Assembly (NCBI RefSeq): GCF_900143245.1
Contig: NZ_FRDK01000008.1
Coordinates: 113,665 to 177,664 of the forward strand
Direction of reading: 5' to 3'
DNA: 64,000 nucleotides
Source of the DNA: Flavobacterium fryxellicola
Lineage (GTDB): Bacteria > Bacteroidota > Bacteroidia > Flavobacteriales > Flavobacteriaceae
Position 1 is the stretch's first letter. Each line of letters begins with the position of its first letter. A model generated the notes under the pieces. It worked only from the letters and a program-made list of their open reading frames with translations, had not been told where the DNA came from and ran no database searches. The translations under genes and the position numbers were made by a program. This document shows, piece by piece, positions 1 to 9,310 of this stretch.

Positions 1-2154
1 ATCCGTTACAGCAACAAAATCCAGCGTACGAACCCAACTAGCATATTCATCCACTCTACCACCATCAACATAAATTAATCGGGCTGTTGCAACGGCTTCT
101 AAAGCTTCCGGAGTTCTAGGAAAATCAGCAGCCACTTTTTTAAATTTTAATAAAGCCTGATCGTTTTTATCGGTGTTGTAATATACTAAACCCTGACGCA
201 AAATAGATTTAGAAGTAAAAGAGCCTTTTTTAAATTCAGTATTTAAACGCTCGTATGTTTTTATAGCAAGGTCATTTTTGTTTCCGGCAACATAAGTATT
301 AGCCAATTCGAAAAGTGCATCGTCTTTGTATTCAGACTTTGGATACAATTGGACAAAAGAGTTTAATTCGGCAATTTTAGTGTCATTTTTAGCCATAAAT
401 CCGTAAGAAATTGCTTTTTGAAAATAGGCATAATCTGCATCTATACTTTTAGATTCAATCACTTTATTATACGCATCCATTGCTGGGCCGTATTTTGAAG
501 TTACAAAACGACAATCTGCTAAACGCAAATACGAATCATTCAAACGCACTTTATCAGCTGGTGCTTTCTCTATTTGGTTTTGAAAATAATTTCCTGCCTG
601 ATCGTATTCTTTTAATTTAAAATAAGCATAGGCAATATTATAATTATGATTTTTATATTCCGGGGTTTTTGAAGCTTGGTTTGAACCGGCAAATTGTTTA
701 AAACTTAACAATGCCTCCTTGAAATCATTTGTAACATATTCTGCTTCCCCTTTCCAAAAAAGGGCTCTACTCGTAAAAACCGGATCTTTTTGTTCGGTTG
801 TAGCTTTCGTAAATATTTTTAACGCATCTTCATACTTTCCATCCGTATACAGTTCCAGTCCTCTATAAAACAGTACTTTTTGATAGGCCAATTTATTTTC
901 TGGCGATTTATTTTTTTCCAATAAAACCAGCGCTTCCTTGTAGTTTTTAGACGAAATATACGAATCTATCAGCAATTTCTCTACCTCAGAACGGTTGGCA
1001 TTATTTGGATATTTATTTAAAAAAGATTGAAGAACTGCTGGTACACTTTGATACGAATTTCCTAATTCGTAACTCAATTTAGCATAATTCAAACTGGCAT
1101 CTTCTTGTATCGCCAAGTCAAAATCCATTTCCGAAGCATTTTTAAAAGCATTTAAAGCCTGCTGTTTTTTATCGGTATTGAGGTAACTTTCTCCTAAATG
1201 GTAGTAGGCATTTTGAGCTACAAAATCCTTTCCACCAATGATTTTATTGAATTGGGAAATGGCATTTTCATAGTCTTTTTGTTTGTAGTACGCATATCCC
1301 AATTGGTAAAAATCGGTATTGTTCCACTTTCCTTTTTTCCCTTTGTAGGCGACTAAAAATGGAATGGCAGTATCGTATTTTTTTAAATTAAAATAGCTTT
1401 CGCCAATAATCTTATTTAATTCTGATTTTTCCAAAGGATTTGATTTAGCCATTGCTTTCTGACCCAAATCAATTGCTTTTTGGAAATTTCCCAACTTAAA
1501 ATTCATATCCGCTTGATAATATGAAAGCTTTTCTTTGTATTTCTCTTCACCTGAAACCTCGTCAAAATACTTTGTCGCTTGCTTATAGTCATCTCCTTCA
1601 TACGCCATAAAACCAAGGTAATATTTGGCTTGCGATCCGTATTCAGCAGAATTTACTACTTTATTCAAGTAGGAAGTAGCTTCTTTTTTCTTTTTGGCAT
1701 TAAAAAAACTATACCCTTTTTGGAAATTGAATTTATCTTGATCCTTTCTACTCAAACTACTTTCATCCACTTTGTCAAACCATTGCAATGCCTGTGGATA
1801 ATTTCCTTGAGTAAAATGATACTGTGCTACTTCAATATAAGCTTGATTTTGCTTTACGCTCGTAGGGTAATCTGCAACAAATTGCTCCATCAACGCATCT
1901 GCATTTGCCTGATTGGTTCGAATGGCACAATTAGCAGCGTAATAAGCACAATCCGATTTCAATTCCTCTGTAGTGGCCGTTTCCTTTACTTTGTTAAAAA
2001 TTAGTTGTGCCGATGCATATTGCGCATCTTTAAATAAAGAAACTGCTTTATTAAAATCTTTTGAATCGTGCGTGTAAATAGCCGATTTTTGTGCTGAAAG
2101 CACCGCCGTTATTATAAAGAAAGAAAAGAAGTAGATCCAGGATAATTTACGCAT
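1..2154 (-). CDS. Tetratricopeptide-repeat protein, C-terminus cut by window edge
   Basis: 718 codons are visible and the frame stays open to base 1, so the protein is longer. It begins with a hydrophobic signal peptide ending in LSAQ (residues about 1-22), so export to the periplasm is likely. The rest is a long run of degenerate TPR units with recurring A-Y-Y-x-L-G and A-x-x-x-F/Y-x-K-A patterns, as in outer-membrane-associated TPR scaffolds of Bacteroidota. No catalytic motif is visible. The ATG at 2152-2154 lies 22 nt after a TATATTTG box at 2176-2183. It is divergent from the FtsE-like gene. Its partner is unknown; the family call is firm, the function is not. Confidence 0.85.
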   Translation of the reverse strand, partial: MRKLSWIYFFSFFIITAVLSAQKSAIYTHDSKDFNKAVSLFKDAQYASAQLIFNKVKETATTEELKSDCAYYAANCAIRTNQANADALMEQFVADYPTSVKQNQAYIEVAQYHFTQGNYPQALQWFDKVDESSLSRKDQDKFNFQKGYSFFNAKKKKEATSYLNKVVNSAEYGSQAKYYLGFMAYEGDDYKQATKYFDEVSGEEKYKEKLSYYQADMNFKLGNFQKAIDLGQKAMAKSNPLEKSELNKIIGESYFNLKKYDTAIPFLVAYKGKKGKWNNTDFYQLGYAYYKQKDYENAISQFNKIIGGKDFVAQNAYYHLGESYLNTDKKQQALNAFKNASEMDFDLAIQEDASLNYAKLSYELGNSYQSVPAVLQSFLNKYPNNANRSEVEKLLIDSYISSKNYKEALVLLEKNKSPENKLAYQKVLFYRGLELYTDGKYEDALKIFTKATTEQKDPVFTSRALFWKGEAEYVTNDFKEALLSFKQFAGSNQASKTPEYKNHNYNIAYAYFKLKEYDQAGNYFQNQIEKAPADKVRLNDSYLRLADCRFVTSKYGPAMDAYNKVIESKSIDADYAYFQKAISYGFMAKNDTKIAELNSFVQLYPKSEYKDDALFELANTYVAGNKNDLAIKTYERLNTEFKKGSFTSKSILRQGLVYYNTDKNDQALLKFKKVAADFPRTPEALEAVATARLIYVDGGRVDEYASWVRTLDFVAVTD

Positions 2155-2175
2155 TGTGATTTTATTTTAATAATT

Positions 2176-2183
2176 CAAATATA
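2176..2183 (-). promoter_or_regulatory. -7 promoter box (TATATTTG) of the TPR gene
   Basis: Exact match on the minus strand to the Bacteroidota -7 consensus TAnnTTTG, 22 nt before the ATG. No convincing -33 TTG was checked. Confidence 0.5.
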
Positions 2184-2400
2184 TTATATTCTGAACTCTA
2201 TAACGAATCACAATTGGTTTTTATTATGAATATTTATTCTCTAAGGCATAATTTGACGTTCTTTCGATACTATTCGTAAAATCTGACATTCTAAAAATAC
2301 GCCAATATTCCTATTTTCTCTAATTCTGTTTAATACAACAGAATTTATTTTGAATAGAAGCGTTATCTTATTACTTTTACCCCATAAACAAATGCAAATT

Positions 2401-3087
2401 ATGTCACAATCCGTACTGTCTTTAAAAAATGTAACTATTTATCAAGAAGGAAAATCTATTTTAACAGAGGTGAACTTGGAGGTAAATCATGGAGAATTCC
2501 TTTACATCATTGGAAAAACAGGATCAGGAAAAAGCAGCTTAATGAAAACTTTATACGCTGATTTGCCGTTAACCGAAGGAGAGGGAAACATTGTAGACTT
2601 TGATTTAGCTTCTTTAAAAGAAGATGACATTCCTTTTTTAAGAAGAAAAATTGGAATCGTTTTTCAAGATTTCAAACTGCTTCCAGACCGCACTGTGAAT
2701 GACAACATGCTTTTTGTACTTAAAGCAACGGGCTGGATCAACAACATAGACATGCAGCATAAAATTGAAGAAGTATTGAATAAAGTAGGGATGAAAGATT
2801 TTGGTAAAAAAATGCCTCATCAACTTTCTGGAGGTGAACAACAACGAGTGGCCATCGCTCGTGCTTTACTGAATGATCCCGAATTAATTCTTGCAGATGA
2901 ACCAACAGGGAACTTGGATCCACAAACGAGTGCTGAAGTATTGGAAGTATTAAAGAAAATCAATGCCAATGGAAAAACCATCATTATGGCGACACACGAT
3001 TATGCCTTATTGATGAAATTCCCTTCCAAAACATTAAAATGTGAAGACGCTAAAATTTTCGAAGTGATTCAGCAGAGAACAGCGTAA
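2401..3087 (+). CDS. ftsE: FtsE-like ABC transporter ATP-binding protein
   Basis: ATPase that in FtsEX complexes drives periplasmic peptidoglycan hydrolase control at division. From the ATG at 2401 ([10 protein letters not shown]) it is 228 residues. Walker [10 protein letters not shown] is at about 38-46, the signature LSGGEQQR at 142-149, Walker B LILADEP at 162-168 and the switch His in ATHD at 197-200. The frame is open upstream to a TTG at 2350 and an ATG at 2392, but the added residues do not fit the family, so 2401 is preferred. No ftsX neighbour is present, so the partner must be elsewhere. Its stop overlaps the next start (TAATG). Confidence 0.85.
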   Translation: MSQSVLSLKNVTIYQEGKSILTEVNLEVNHGEFLYIIGKTGSGKSSLMKTLYADLPLTEGEGNIVDFDLASLKEDDIPFLRRKIGIVFQDFKLLPDRTVNDNMLFVLKATGWINNIDMQHKIEEVLNKVGMKDFGKKMPHQLSGGEQQRVAIARALLNDPELILADEPTGNLDPQTSAEVLEVLKKINANGKTIIMATHDYALLMKFPSKTLKCEDAKIFEVIQQRTA

Positions 3088-3977
3088 TGCTTTCTATTCT
3101 GGTGCCAATATACAATTATAATGTATATCCTCTCGTTGTTGAGTTGCACAAGCAATGCATCGAATGCGGAATAGCATTTGAGATTTTATGCCAGGATGAT
3201 GCGTCACAATCTACCTTGAATGCGATTAATGAGAATGTAAACACTCTATCCAATTGCAGTTTTATTTCCTTAAAACAAAACATTGCGCATCGTACAAACA
3301 GAAATTCACTTGCCGAAAAAGCTAAATATGATTATTTGCTTTTTATTGACGGTGACTCGATCATAATTAGTAACGATTACATCAATAAATTCATTTCTAA
3401 TTTATATGATAATGACGTTGTTTATGGTGGACGGCAACATCCCGCCAAGTGTCCTTCAGACAATCAAAAACTACGTTGGAAATACGGAAAATTTATTGAA
3501 GATAAAGCTGCCGAAAACAGAAAGAAAAAACCATATCCATCCGTGCTCTTTAACAACACTATAATTAAAAAAGAGTGTTTCAACCAAGTAAAGTTTGATG
3601 CCCATTTAAAAAAATACGGTCACGACGACACCCAAGTTTCGTATCAATTGAGTTTATTAAAATCTAAAGTAAATCACATTGAAAATGCTGTTGAACACGG
3701 AGATATCGATTCAAATATGATTTACTTAAACAAAACAAAAGAGTCATTAGAAAATTTGATGGCGCTGTACGAAGCCAAAAAAATTGACGTTGCGTTTGTG
3801 AAACTGCTTCGATTCTATGACTTTTTGCGAAGAACAAAATCTACTTTTATTATTGCAAAAATACATTCTGTGTTGGAACAACATCTCTTTCGGAATTTAA
3901 CCGGAAACCAACCTAATTTATTGCTGTTCAATTGGTTTCGAGTTGGCTATTTATGCTCCATAAATCAGAAGAGTTAA
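3087..3977 (+). CDS. Family 2 glycosyltransferase
   Basis: GT-A fold glycosyltransferase, probably cytosolic or membrane-peripheral, using a nucleotide sugar for surface glycan assembly. The N-terminal strand [12 protein letters not shown], the QDDAS segment (about 36-40) and a DGD metal-binding motif at 88-90 (LLFIDGDS) are typical of GT2. 296 residues. The ATG overlaps the ftsE stop by one base, so the two are probably cotranscribed. Its stop shares a TTAA palindrome with the stop of the convergent GT4 gene. Donor and acceptor cannot be told. Confidence 0.82.
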   Translation: MLSILVPIYNYNVYPLVVELHKQCIECGIAFEILCQDDASQSTLNAINENVNTLSNCSFISLKQNIAHRTNRNSLAEKAKYDYLLFIDGDSIIISNDYINKFISNLYDNDVVYGGRQHPAKCPSDNQKLRWKYGKFIEDKAAENRKKKPYPSVLFNNTIIKKECFNQVKFDAHLKKYGHDDTQVSYQLSLLKSKVNHIENAVEHGDIDSNMIYLNKTKESLENLMALYEAKKIDVAFVKLLRFYDFLRRTKSTFIIAKIHSVLEQHLFRNLTGNQPNLLLFNWFRVGYLCSINQKS

Positions 3978-5074
3978 TTCTTTTTTATTCCAATGAATAA
4001 TTCATTCCACGTTTGCATAATAACATCGATGTTGTATTTTTCGCTGGATAATTTTGCCTTTTCACCCATCTGTTGTCTTAGTGTCACATTTTCAATTAGA
4101 GCCTCCACGGCTTGAACATAATCAGATTCATTGCCATTTTCGATCAAAAAACCATTTTCGTTCGGAGTCACTATCCCTCTTGGGCCACTGGGGCAATCAT
4201 AAGCAACGATTGGCAATCCAGCCGCCATCGCTTCAATTAATACCATCCCAAAAGCTTCAAAGCGAGACGTCATTAAATAAAAAGAAGCCTCTAAATACTT
4301 CTCTTCAATATTTTGAACTGGCTCAAGAAAAGAAATAGTATTACAAATATCTAGATTTTTAGCGATTAAGCGTAAATCTAGATTTTCAGTTGATTTCCCG
4401 TAAATATCCAACGACCAATCCGGATGGTTAATTAGTACTTTTGACCAAATTGCCAGCATCCTGTCAAATCCTTTTTCATAGGTATGTCGACCAACAGCAA
4501 TTACTTTTTTGTTTTGTAGAGCATTCTGTTTTTCTGTCGTAAACCATAATGGATTTGGAATCACCAGCGTGTTTTTGACATTCCACTCTTTTACACTTTC
4601 GCTAGTTAAGACTACAAATTGATCATACTTTTTGATACCCCTAGTTTTCAAAATACTCCTAAAAATCGAAGTGACTTTTGTGAAAATGTTTTTTTTAACT
4701 TCTCTTTCCTCAATAAATCTGGAGCTGTGCATTTCTAGAATAAGCGGAATTTTATTTTTTAAAACAAAAGGAATTAAATAGGCTTTTAGACCGTTATCAC
4801 AAACAATAATAACATCTGGTTGAATGGTTTTTACTTTCGTTTTTAATGCATTTTGGTACAAATTAAAAAAACCAATAGCAGTGCCTGTTAACAGCATATC
4901 ATGAAAAATAATAGTCTTATTGAAAGGATAAAACAAAGGAGAAAAGCCATCATTTTGGGTTAAAATATGCACTTCATACCCTAACTGTTCTATAAGATAA
5001 TTCGTTTTGACCGAAAGCACTCTGGCGACTCCGCCCTCGTTATTTATGTTGGGAATTATATAGAGAAGTTTCAT
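3974..5074 (-). CDS. Family 4 glycosyltransferase
   Basis: GT-B fold retaining glycosyltransferase, 366 residues. The N-terminus has a glycine-rich acceptor loop (IPNINNEGGVARV). The C-terminal half has the nucleotide-sugar pattern AVGRHTYEKGFDRML followed by the EX7E-type segment EAFGMVLIEAMAAGLPIVAYD. The start overlaps the ketoisomerase stop by 4 bp, so it is the last gene of a minus-strand run with it and the upstream GT2. Likely adds one sugar to an O-antigen or capsule repeat; specificity unknown. Confidence 0.85.
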   Translation of the reverse strand: MKLLYIIPNINNEGGVARVLSVKTNYLIEQLGYEVHILTQNDGFSPLFYPFNKTIIFHDMLLTGTAIGFFNLYQNALKTKVKTIQPDVIIVCDNGLKAYLIPFVLKNKIPLILEMHSSRFIEEREVKKNIFTKVTSIFRSILKTRGIKKYDQFVVLTSESVKEWNVKNTLVIPNPLWFTTEKQNALQNKKVIAVGRHTYEKGFDRMLAIWSKVLINHPDWSLDIYGKSTENLDLRLIAKNLDICNTISFLEPVQNIEEKYLEASFYLMTSRFEAFGMVLIEAMAAGLPIVAYDCPSGPRGIVTPNENGFLIENGNESDYVQAVEALIENVTLRQQMGEKAKLSSEKYNIDVIMQTWNELFIGIKKN

Positions 5075-5478
5075 TTTTTTGACTCCAAAAATTGATCAAA
5101 ATCACGTATATAATCGGCTTCTTCAAAAACATCTGAGGCAAAAACCAAACAAACGGCTCCTGAAGAAAAGTTTTGCAATTCTCTCCAAATGCCGATTGGA
5201 ATAAGTAATCCAACATTTGGTTTATTCAATTGAAAGGACTTTTTTTCAAATCCATCGTGAAGAACGACCTCAAAACTTCCACTCAAAGCAATCAAAACTT
5301 CTTGTTGAACAATATGTGAATGACCCCCTCTAAAAGCAGTACTAGGAACATCAAAAAGGTAGTACACCCGTTTGAATTCGAATGGTAAAACGCCTTTTTG
5401 AACAAATGCTAGGTTTCCACGCGTATCTTCCACAACGGGAATCTTTAATAATTGAATGGAATTTACAGTTGTTTTCAT
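5071..5478 (-). CDS. Sugar 3,4-ketoisomerase (FdtA/QdtA/WxcM-like cupin)
   Basis: Small cupin, 135 residues, as in dTDP-4-oxo-6-deoxyglucose 3,4-isomerases. Visible family signatures are GNLAFVQ near residue 20, FKRVYYLFDVP, and GGHSH with an active-site His pair near 55. This step makes the 3-oxo sugar used by a FdtB-type aminotransferase, and such a gene lies at 9311-10447. Overlaps both neighbours by 4 bp. FdtA (galacto) and QdtA (gluco) products cannot be separated by eye. Confidence 0.82.
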   Translation of the reverse strand: MKTTVNSIQLLKIPVVEDTRGNLAFVQKGVLPFEFKRVYYLFDVPSTAFRGGHSHIVQQEVLIALSGSFEVVLHDGFEKKSFQLNKPNVGLLIPIGIWRELQNFSSGAVCLVFASDVFEEADYIRDFDQFLESKK

Positions 5479-6299
5479 TTCTTCATTTGTATAAAATCTA
5501 TCTTGCCTTTATTTGCTGATTTTAGCGCTGCATACAGCTGCTTTATTTTAATTTTATTCTGTTTAAGATCGAAAAAAAGTTTTAAAAAAACACCTTTATA
5601 ATAACCGTGTTTTGAAACTCTGGTTAAGAAAGCGCCTTGCACGTAATACCTTTGTTTAAAATTTAATTTATCGTCTGTTGACAACCTCGAATGACTTGCA
5701 ATAACTTTTGGTACACTAATTACGATTTGTTTTTGCTGCTTCCAATCAGATAAAAAAATAGCTTCTTCACCCATCATAAAGGGACTTCCTAAACCAAAAT
5801 TAGTGTCAAACATACTATTCAATTGGTCGAAAGTTGCTTTTTTAAAACTTATTTCAATTGACAAAATGCTACAAATATCTAGAAAACTCAATTGCAATTT
5901 TGTCTTAGAAGGATATTTTTTCAACAAGAAACCATTAAAATCCTCGAGTGCAAAACAAATACTAACTGCTTCAGGATATTTGTTATATGCTTCCAGAATA
6001 GTATTCTCGAAACCTTCCTTAAATACTTCATCGTCATCCGCGATTAAAACAATTTTCCCTTTTGCATTTTTGATTCCTGTATTTCTGCTTTTTGACAACC
6101 CTTTTTCAAATGAATTGACTATTCGAATTGACGGATAATTGGAAACTACTAGTTTATCTGGTTGGGTTTGATTGACAATTAAAATAGAAAAATTTGAAAA
6201 ATGAGAGAACGGAAACATCGGAATCAAAAAATCCAAAGAATCTCTATTCATCGTTGATAATACTATTTCCAGGTCTCCTTTTATAAATTCTTTTATCAA
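5475..6299 (-). CDS. Family 2-like glycosyltransferase
   Basis: GT2-type fold: the strand LEIVLSTMNR, then SRNTGIKNAKGKIVLIADDDEVF, where ADDD is the metal-binding motif. The frame is open to a TTG at 6318-6320, but that TTG is the last three bases of a TATATTTG -7 box (6318-6325), so translation from it is unlikely. The in-frame TTG at 6299 (LIKEFIKGDLEIV) keeps the first strand and is my choice, with low certainty on the exact codon. 274 residues from there. Overlaps the ketoisomerase start by 4 bp; divergent from the gene at 6344. Confidence 0.72.
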   Translation of the reverse strand: MIKEFIKGDLEIVLSTMNRDSLDFLIPMFPFSHFSNFSILIVNQTQPDKLVVSNYPSIRIVNSFEKGLSKSRNTGIKNAKGKIVLIADDDEVFKEGFENTILEAYNKYPEAVSICFALEDFNGFLLKKYPSKTKLQLSFLDICSILSIEISFKKATFDQLNSMFDTNFGLGSPFMMGEEAIFLSDWKQQKQIVISVPKVIASHSRLSTDDKLNFKQRYYVQGAFLTRVSKHGYYKGVFLKLFFDLKQNKIKIKQLYAALKSANKGKIDFIQMKK

Positions 6300-6317
6300 T
6301 TTGTACTTATATTTACA

Positions 6318-6325
6318 CAAATATA
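6318..6325 (-). promoter_or_regulatory. -7 promoter box (TATATTTG) of the 6.3-4.0 kb glycan run
   Basis: Exact TAnnTTTG on the minus strand. It overlaps the longest-ORF TTG of the glycosyltransferase, which argues for a start further in. Confidence 0.5.
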
Positions 6326-6343
6326 AATAATTCAGATTTGTAA

Positions 6344-7480
6344 ATGAAAATACTTTTGATAGGCGAATACAGTCGATTACATAATTCTTTAAAAGAAGGA
6401 TTATTAGTCCTGGGACATGACGTAATGCTGTTATCCTCCGGTGATCATTTCAAAAAGTTAGACACGGACCATTCCTTTCATTCCTCTTTTTTATCCGATT
6501 ATTGGTTACCGTTAAAAATAAAAAATGCTTTTTACAAACTCACGAATATTGATTTAGCGAAAGCGGAAAGAGGACTTCGTTTTCACTTTTTAATACAACA
6601 ATTAAAGCACTTCGATCACGTACAACTTATTAACTCTGATGCCGTTGAAACCTTCCCTTTTCTATCTCGAATACTGTATAAAAAGATATTCAATAAAATT
6701 AAAAATCGAAGCTTATTAATCTGTGGTGACGACACCCCAATTATAGATTATTTATTAAAAAAAGAGACAGAGTATAGCATTTTGACTCCTTATTTCGAGA
6801 ACAAAACTTTAAAAAAACATTTTGAATATCCATTAAAATACACTGGTAAAAACTATCGAAAAACTTTTGAATGGTTATCCAAAAATTGTCAAAATCTTAT
6901 TACCTCCGATTTAGATTATAAAATTCCAATGGAAAAAATGAAATATAATGCACATTTTATTCCAAATCCTGTTAATATCAATAGAATTGAATTTAAAGAA
7001 CAAAAAATCGATGACAAGATTGTTATTTTTTTAGGGATAAATCGCTCCAGTTACATCAAAAAAGGAATTCCTTACTTTGAAAAAGCATTGCAAATTATCC
7101 AAGAGAAATATCCTGAAAAGGTAACAGTCATCATCACTGAAAACATTCCTTACACCGATTATATTAATAAATACAATACAGCTCAAATTGTATTAGATCA
7201 AATTTATGCTCAAGACCAAGGCTATAATGCACTGGAAGCCATGGGAAAAGGTAAAGTTGTTTTTACTGGTGGAGGAAATGAATTTGTTAATCACTATAAA
7301 TTGACAGAAAAAGTCAATATTAATGCGCTGCCAGATGTAGATTATCTTGTGCGTGAATTATCATTTTTAGTTGAAAATCCTGAAGAAATAATTGCCATTG
7401 GCAAACGAGCCAGAGCATTCATAGAGCGAGTACACGACTATATTAGTATTGCGAGTCACTATTTGGCAGCTTGGAAATGA
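6344..7480 (+). CDS. Glycosyltransferase, GT4-like
   Basis: 378 residues. N-terminus MKILLIGEYSRLHNSLKEGL is the Rossmann-like acceptor domain. The C-terminal domain has DKIVIFLGINRSSYIKKGIPYFEKAL and a late ALEAMGKGKVVFTGGG block, the position where GT4 enzymes bind the nucleotide sugar. The match is weaker than for the GT4 at 3974, so donor use is uncertain. It is the only plus-strand gene inside an otherwise minus-strand cluster, and its last 38 bp overlap the 3' end of the flippase gene. Confidence 0.7.
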   Translation: MKILLIGEYSRLHNSLKEGLLVLGHDVMLLSSGDHFKKLDTDHSFHSSFLSDYWLPLKIKNAFYKLTNIDLAKAERGLRFHFLIQQLKHFDHVQLINSDAVETFPFLSRILYKKIFNKIKNRSLLICGDDTPIIDYLLKKETEYSILTPYFENKTLKKHFEYPLKYTGKNYRKTFEWLSKNCQNLITSDLDYKIPMEKMKYNAHFIPNPVNINRIEFKEQKIDDKIVIFLGINRSSYIKKGIPYFEKALQIIQEKYPEKVTVIITENIPYTDYINKYNTAQIVLDQIYAQDQGYNALEAMGKGKVVFTGGGNEFVNHYKLTEKVNINALPDVDYLVRELSFLVENPEEIIAIGKRARAFIERVHDYISIASHYLAAWK

Positions 7481-8741
7481 AAAATAGTTTTCGAAACATA
7501 AATAAAATTAGCACGAACAATATCAAATTGGCGACAAAATAAGCCATTACAGCACCTTGAAATGAAAAAAGTGTAATTAAATAAAAAGACACTACTAGAT
7601 AGGAAACATTAAATACTATTTCAAGAATGAAATATTTTTTAACCCTTGCTTTCACAACAATTTGATAGCCAAAAGCCAAAGTCATAATCCTTAAAAAATC
7701 ACCTAAAAGCTGCCAAATTAATACATCCTTCACCTTTAAAAAAGATTTTGTAAAAGCAATGTCCAAAATAATTCCTTTTAATAAAAAAACAAGCACTATT
7801 ACTATAAAAAATAGAGGAACAAAAACACCAAAATATGATTTTAATTCTATTTTGAACTCCTCCTCTGTTTTTAAAGAAGATAATTTGGGGAGGTAATATA
7901 ATGATAAGCCAGAGCTAAAAACCAACATGTAAAAACTGGAAAATTTATTCGTTGCATCCCAAATACCGGCTTCTTGTATAGAATGCGTTTGGATTATGAA
8001 ATTTCGTATGAGCAATAACGTAACAGGTGTAAGTATGGCACTCAATAAAGCCATTGAAGAAAACCTCTTGATGCTGTCTAAGTATTTCTTTTCTATAATT
8101 TTCTGAAGGCTAAATTGAAAATAACTTCTGTCTTTTATGATAAAAGCAAAAGTCACGACCACCAACACTAATTCGCTCAAAGCAATTGCTATCAATCCCC
8201 CGTTTATGGCATTATTTACTATCAAAAAAGTTGTTAAACTAAAAATTAATAGATTCGAGACAATCTGCAGAATTACAATTTTTTTATATTTTTCTAAAGC
8301 ATTATAGATGGCCATCCAAAATGTATTAATAACAATTAAAGGCAACAATAATCCAAAAAAACGAATGGGATACGCAAAAGAATTAGTAAAAAATAAAAAT
8401 TCGGATATTACATTGGCGAAAACTAAAATTAGCAAACCTAAACCTGTTGAGACAAAAAGGAAAAACCAAAAAAAAGTAGAATAAATGACACCTAATTCAT
8501 TTTTATTGTCTTTATTTTCCACAAAAACTTTAATGAATGAATTGTTAATTCCTAATGTTGCTATGGACTTCATCATGGATGTAAAATTCCTAAAACTTCC
8601 TAACAGTGCCATTCCTGAAGCACCTAAATAAATAGAAATAATTTTTGTGGAAATAATCCCTAGAACAAAACTCACCGCCACTGAAATCGAATTAAGTGAT
8701 ATTACTTTTAAAAGTGGATTTTGTTTGATGGTCTTTAACAT
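7443..8741 (-). CDS. Oligosaccharide flippase (Wzx-like, MATE/MOP superfamily)
   Basis: 432 residues and about twelve hydrophobic segments. The N-terminus ISLNSISVAVSFVLGIISTKIISIYLGASGMALLG is typical of polysaccharide exporters. Such proteins flip undecaprenyl-linked repeat units across the inner membrane. Its start overlaps the stop of the acyltransferase by one base. The polymerase that would partner it may be the O-antigen polymerase at 59969-61315. The 3' end overlaps the convergent glycosyltransferase. Confidence 0.85.
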   Translation of the reverse strand: MLKTIKQNPLLKVISLNSISVAVSFVLGIISTKIISIYLGASGMALLGSFRNFTSMMKSIATLGINNSFIKVFVENKDNKNELGVIYSTFFWFFLFVSTGLGLLILVFANVISEFLFFTNSFAYPIRFFGLLLPLIVINTFWMAIYNALEKYKKIVILQIVSNLLIFSLTTFLIVNNAINGGLIAIALSELVLVVVTFAFIIKDRSYFQFSLQKIIEKKYLDSIKRFSSMALLSAILTPVTLLLIRNFIIQTHSIQEAGIWDATNKFSSFYMLVFSSGLSLYYLPKLSSLKTEEEFKIELKSYFGVFVPLFFIVIVLVFLLKGIILDIAFTKSFLKVKDVLIWQLLGDFLRIMTLAFGYQIVVKARVKKYFILEIVFNVSYLVVSFYLITLFSFQGAVMAYFVANLILFVLILFMFRKLFFISKLPNSDSQY

Positions 8742-9310
8742 TATAAATTTCTTATGACTTTTGCAGGATTGCCTGCCGCGATAACATTTTTGGGAATGTT
8801 TTTGCTCACCACAGATCCATTACCTATGACAGAATTTTCTCCTATCGTAACTCCTTTTAAAATAGAAACACTTGAACCAATAAAGACATTTTTACCAATA
8901 TACACTGGAAAAGAAATTGGATTACTTTCTTTTCTTTTATCAAGATCTAAATGATGCCCGTCGTTATCCATGATCGTACAGTTTCCGCCTATTAAAACAT
9001 TATCTTTGATTGTAACTTTGGAAGAACAAATAATCGAAAAAGCATTATTAATAGCAACATTACTTCCAATGCTAATTTCGCTACTTTCATATTTTGCTTC
9101 CATAAAAGTATATCCTAAATAAAAATAGGGTGACGAGACTACCCCAATTTGTACATTTTCCCCAAAAAAAATTTTCCCTTTTCCTTTTAATAATAAAGGA
9201 TAGAAAAGGTTTGGCTTACCAGCTACACGTTCGCAATCTGAGAGGAATTCATACTTTTTAATTCGAAAAGTAACAAAGCATAATTGTTTTATTTTGCTAA
9301 ATAATCCCAT
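8741..9310 (-). CDS. Hexapeptide-repeat acyltransferase
   Basis: 189 residues with left-handed beta-helix hexapeptide repeats in the second half (ISIGSNVAIN, VTIKDNVLIG, VYIGKNVFIG, VTIGENSVIG). The segment NCTIMDNDGHH carries the probable catalytic His, and the end AAGNPAKVIRNL is the family tail. It may acetylate the amino sugar made by the aminotransferase or O-acetylate the glycan. Directly abuts the aminotransferase stop. FdtC/QdtC-type N-acetylation is an inference from context. Confidence 0.83.
   Translation of the reverse strand: MGLFSKIKQLCFVTFRIKKYEFLSDCERVAGKPNLFYPLLLKGKGKIFFGENVQIGVVSSPYFYLGYTFMEAKYESSEISIGSNVAINNAFSIICSSKVTIKDNVLIGGNCTIMDNDGHHLDLDKRKESNPISFPVYIGKNVFIGSSVSILKGVTIGENSVIGNGSVVSKNIPKNVIAAGNPAKVIRNL

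Noticed and set aside
1579..2004. 141-codon plus-strand frame opposite the TPR gene
   Set aside because: It is the antisense shadow of the TPR coding sequence, with no start signal or family features.
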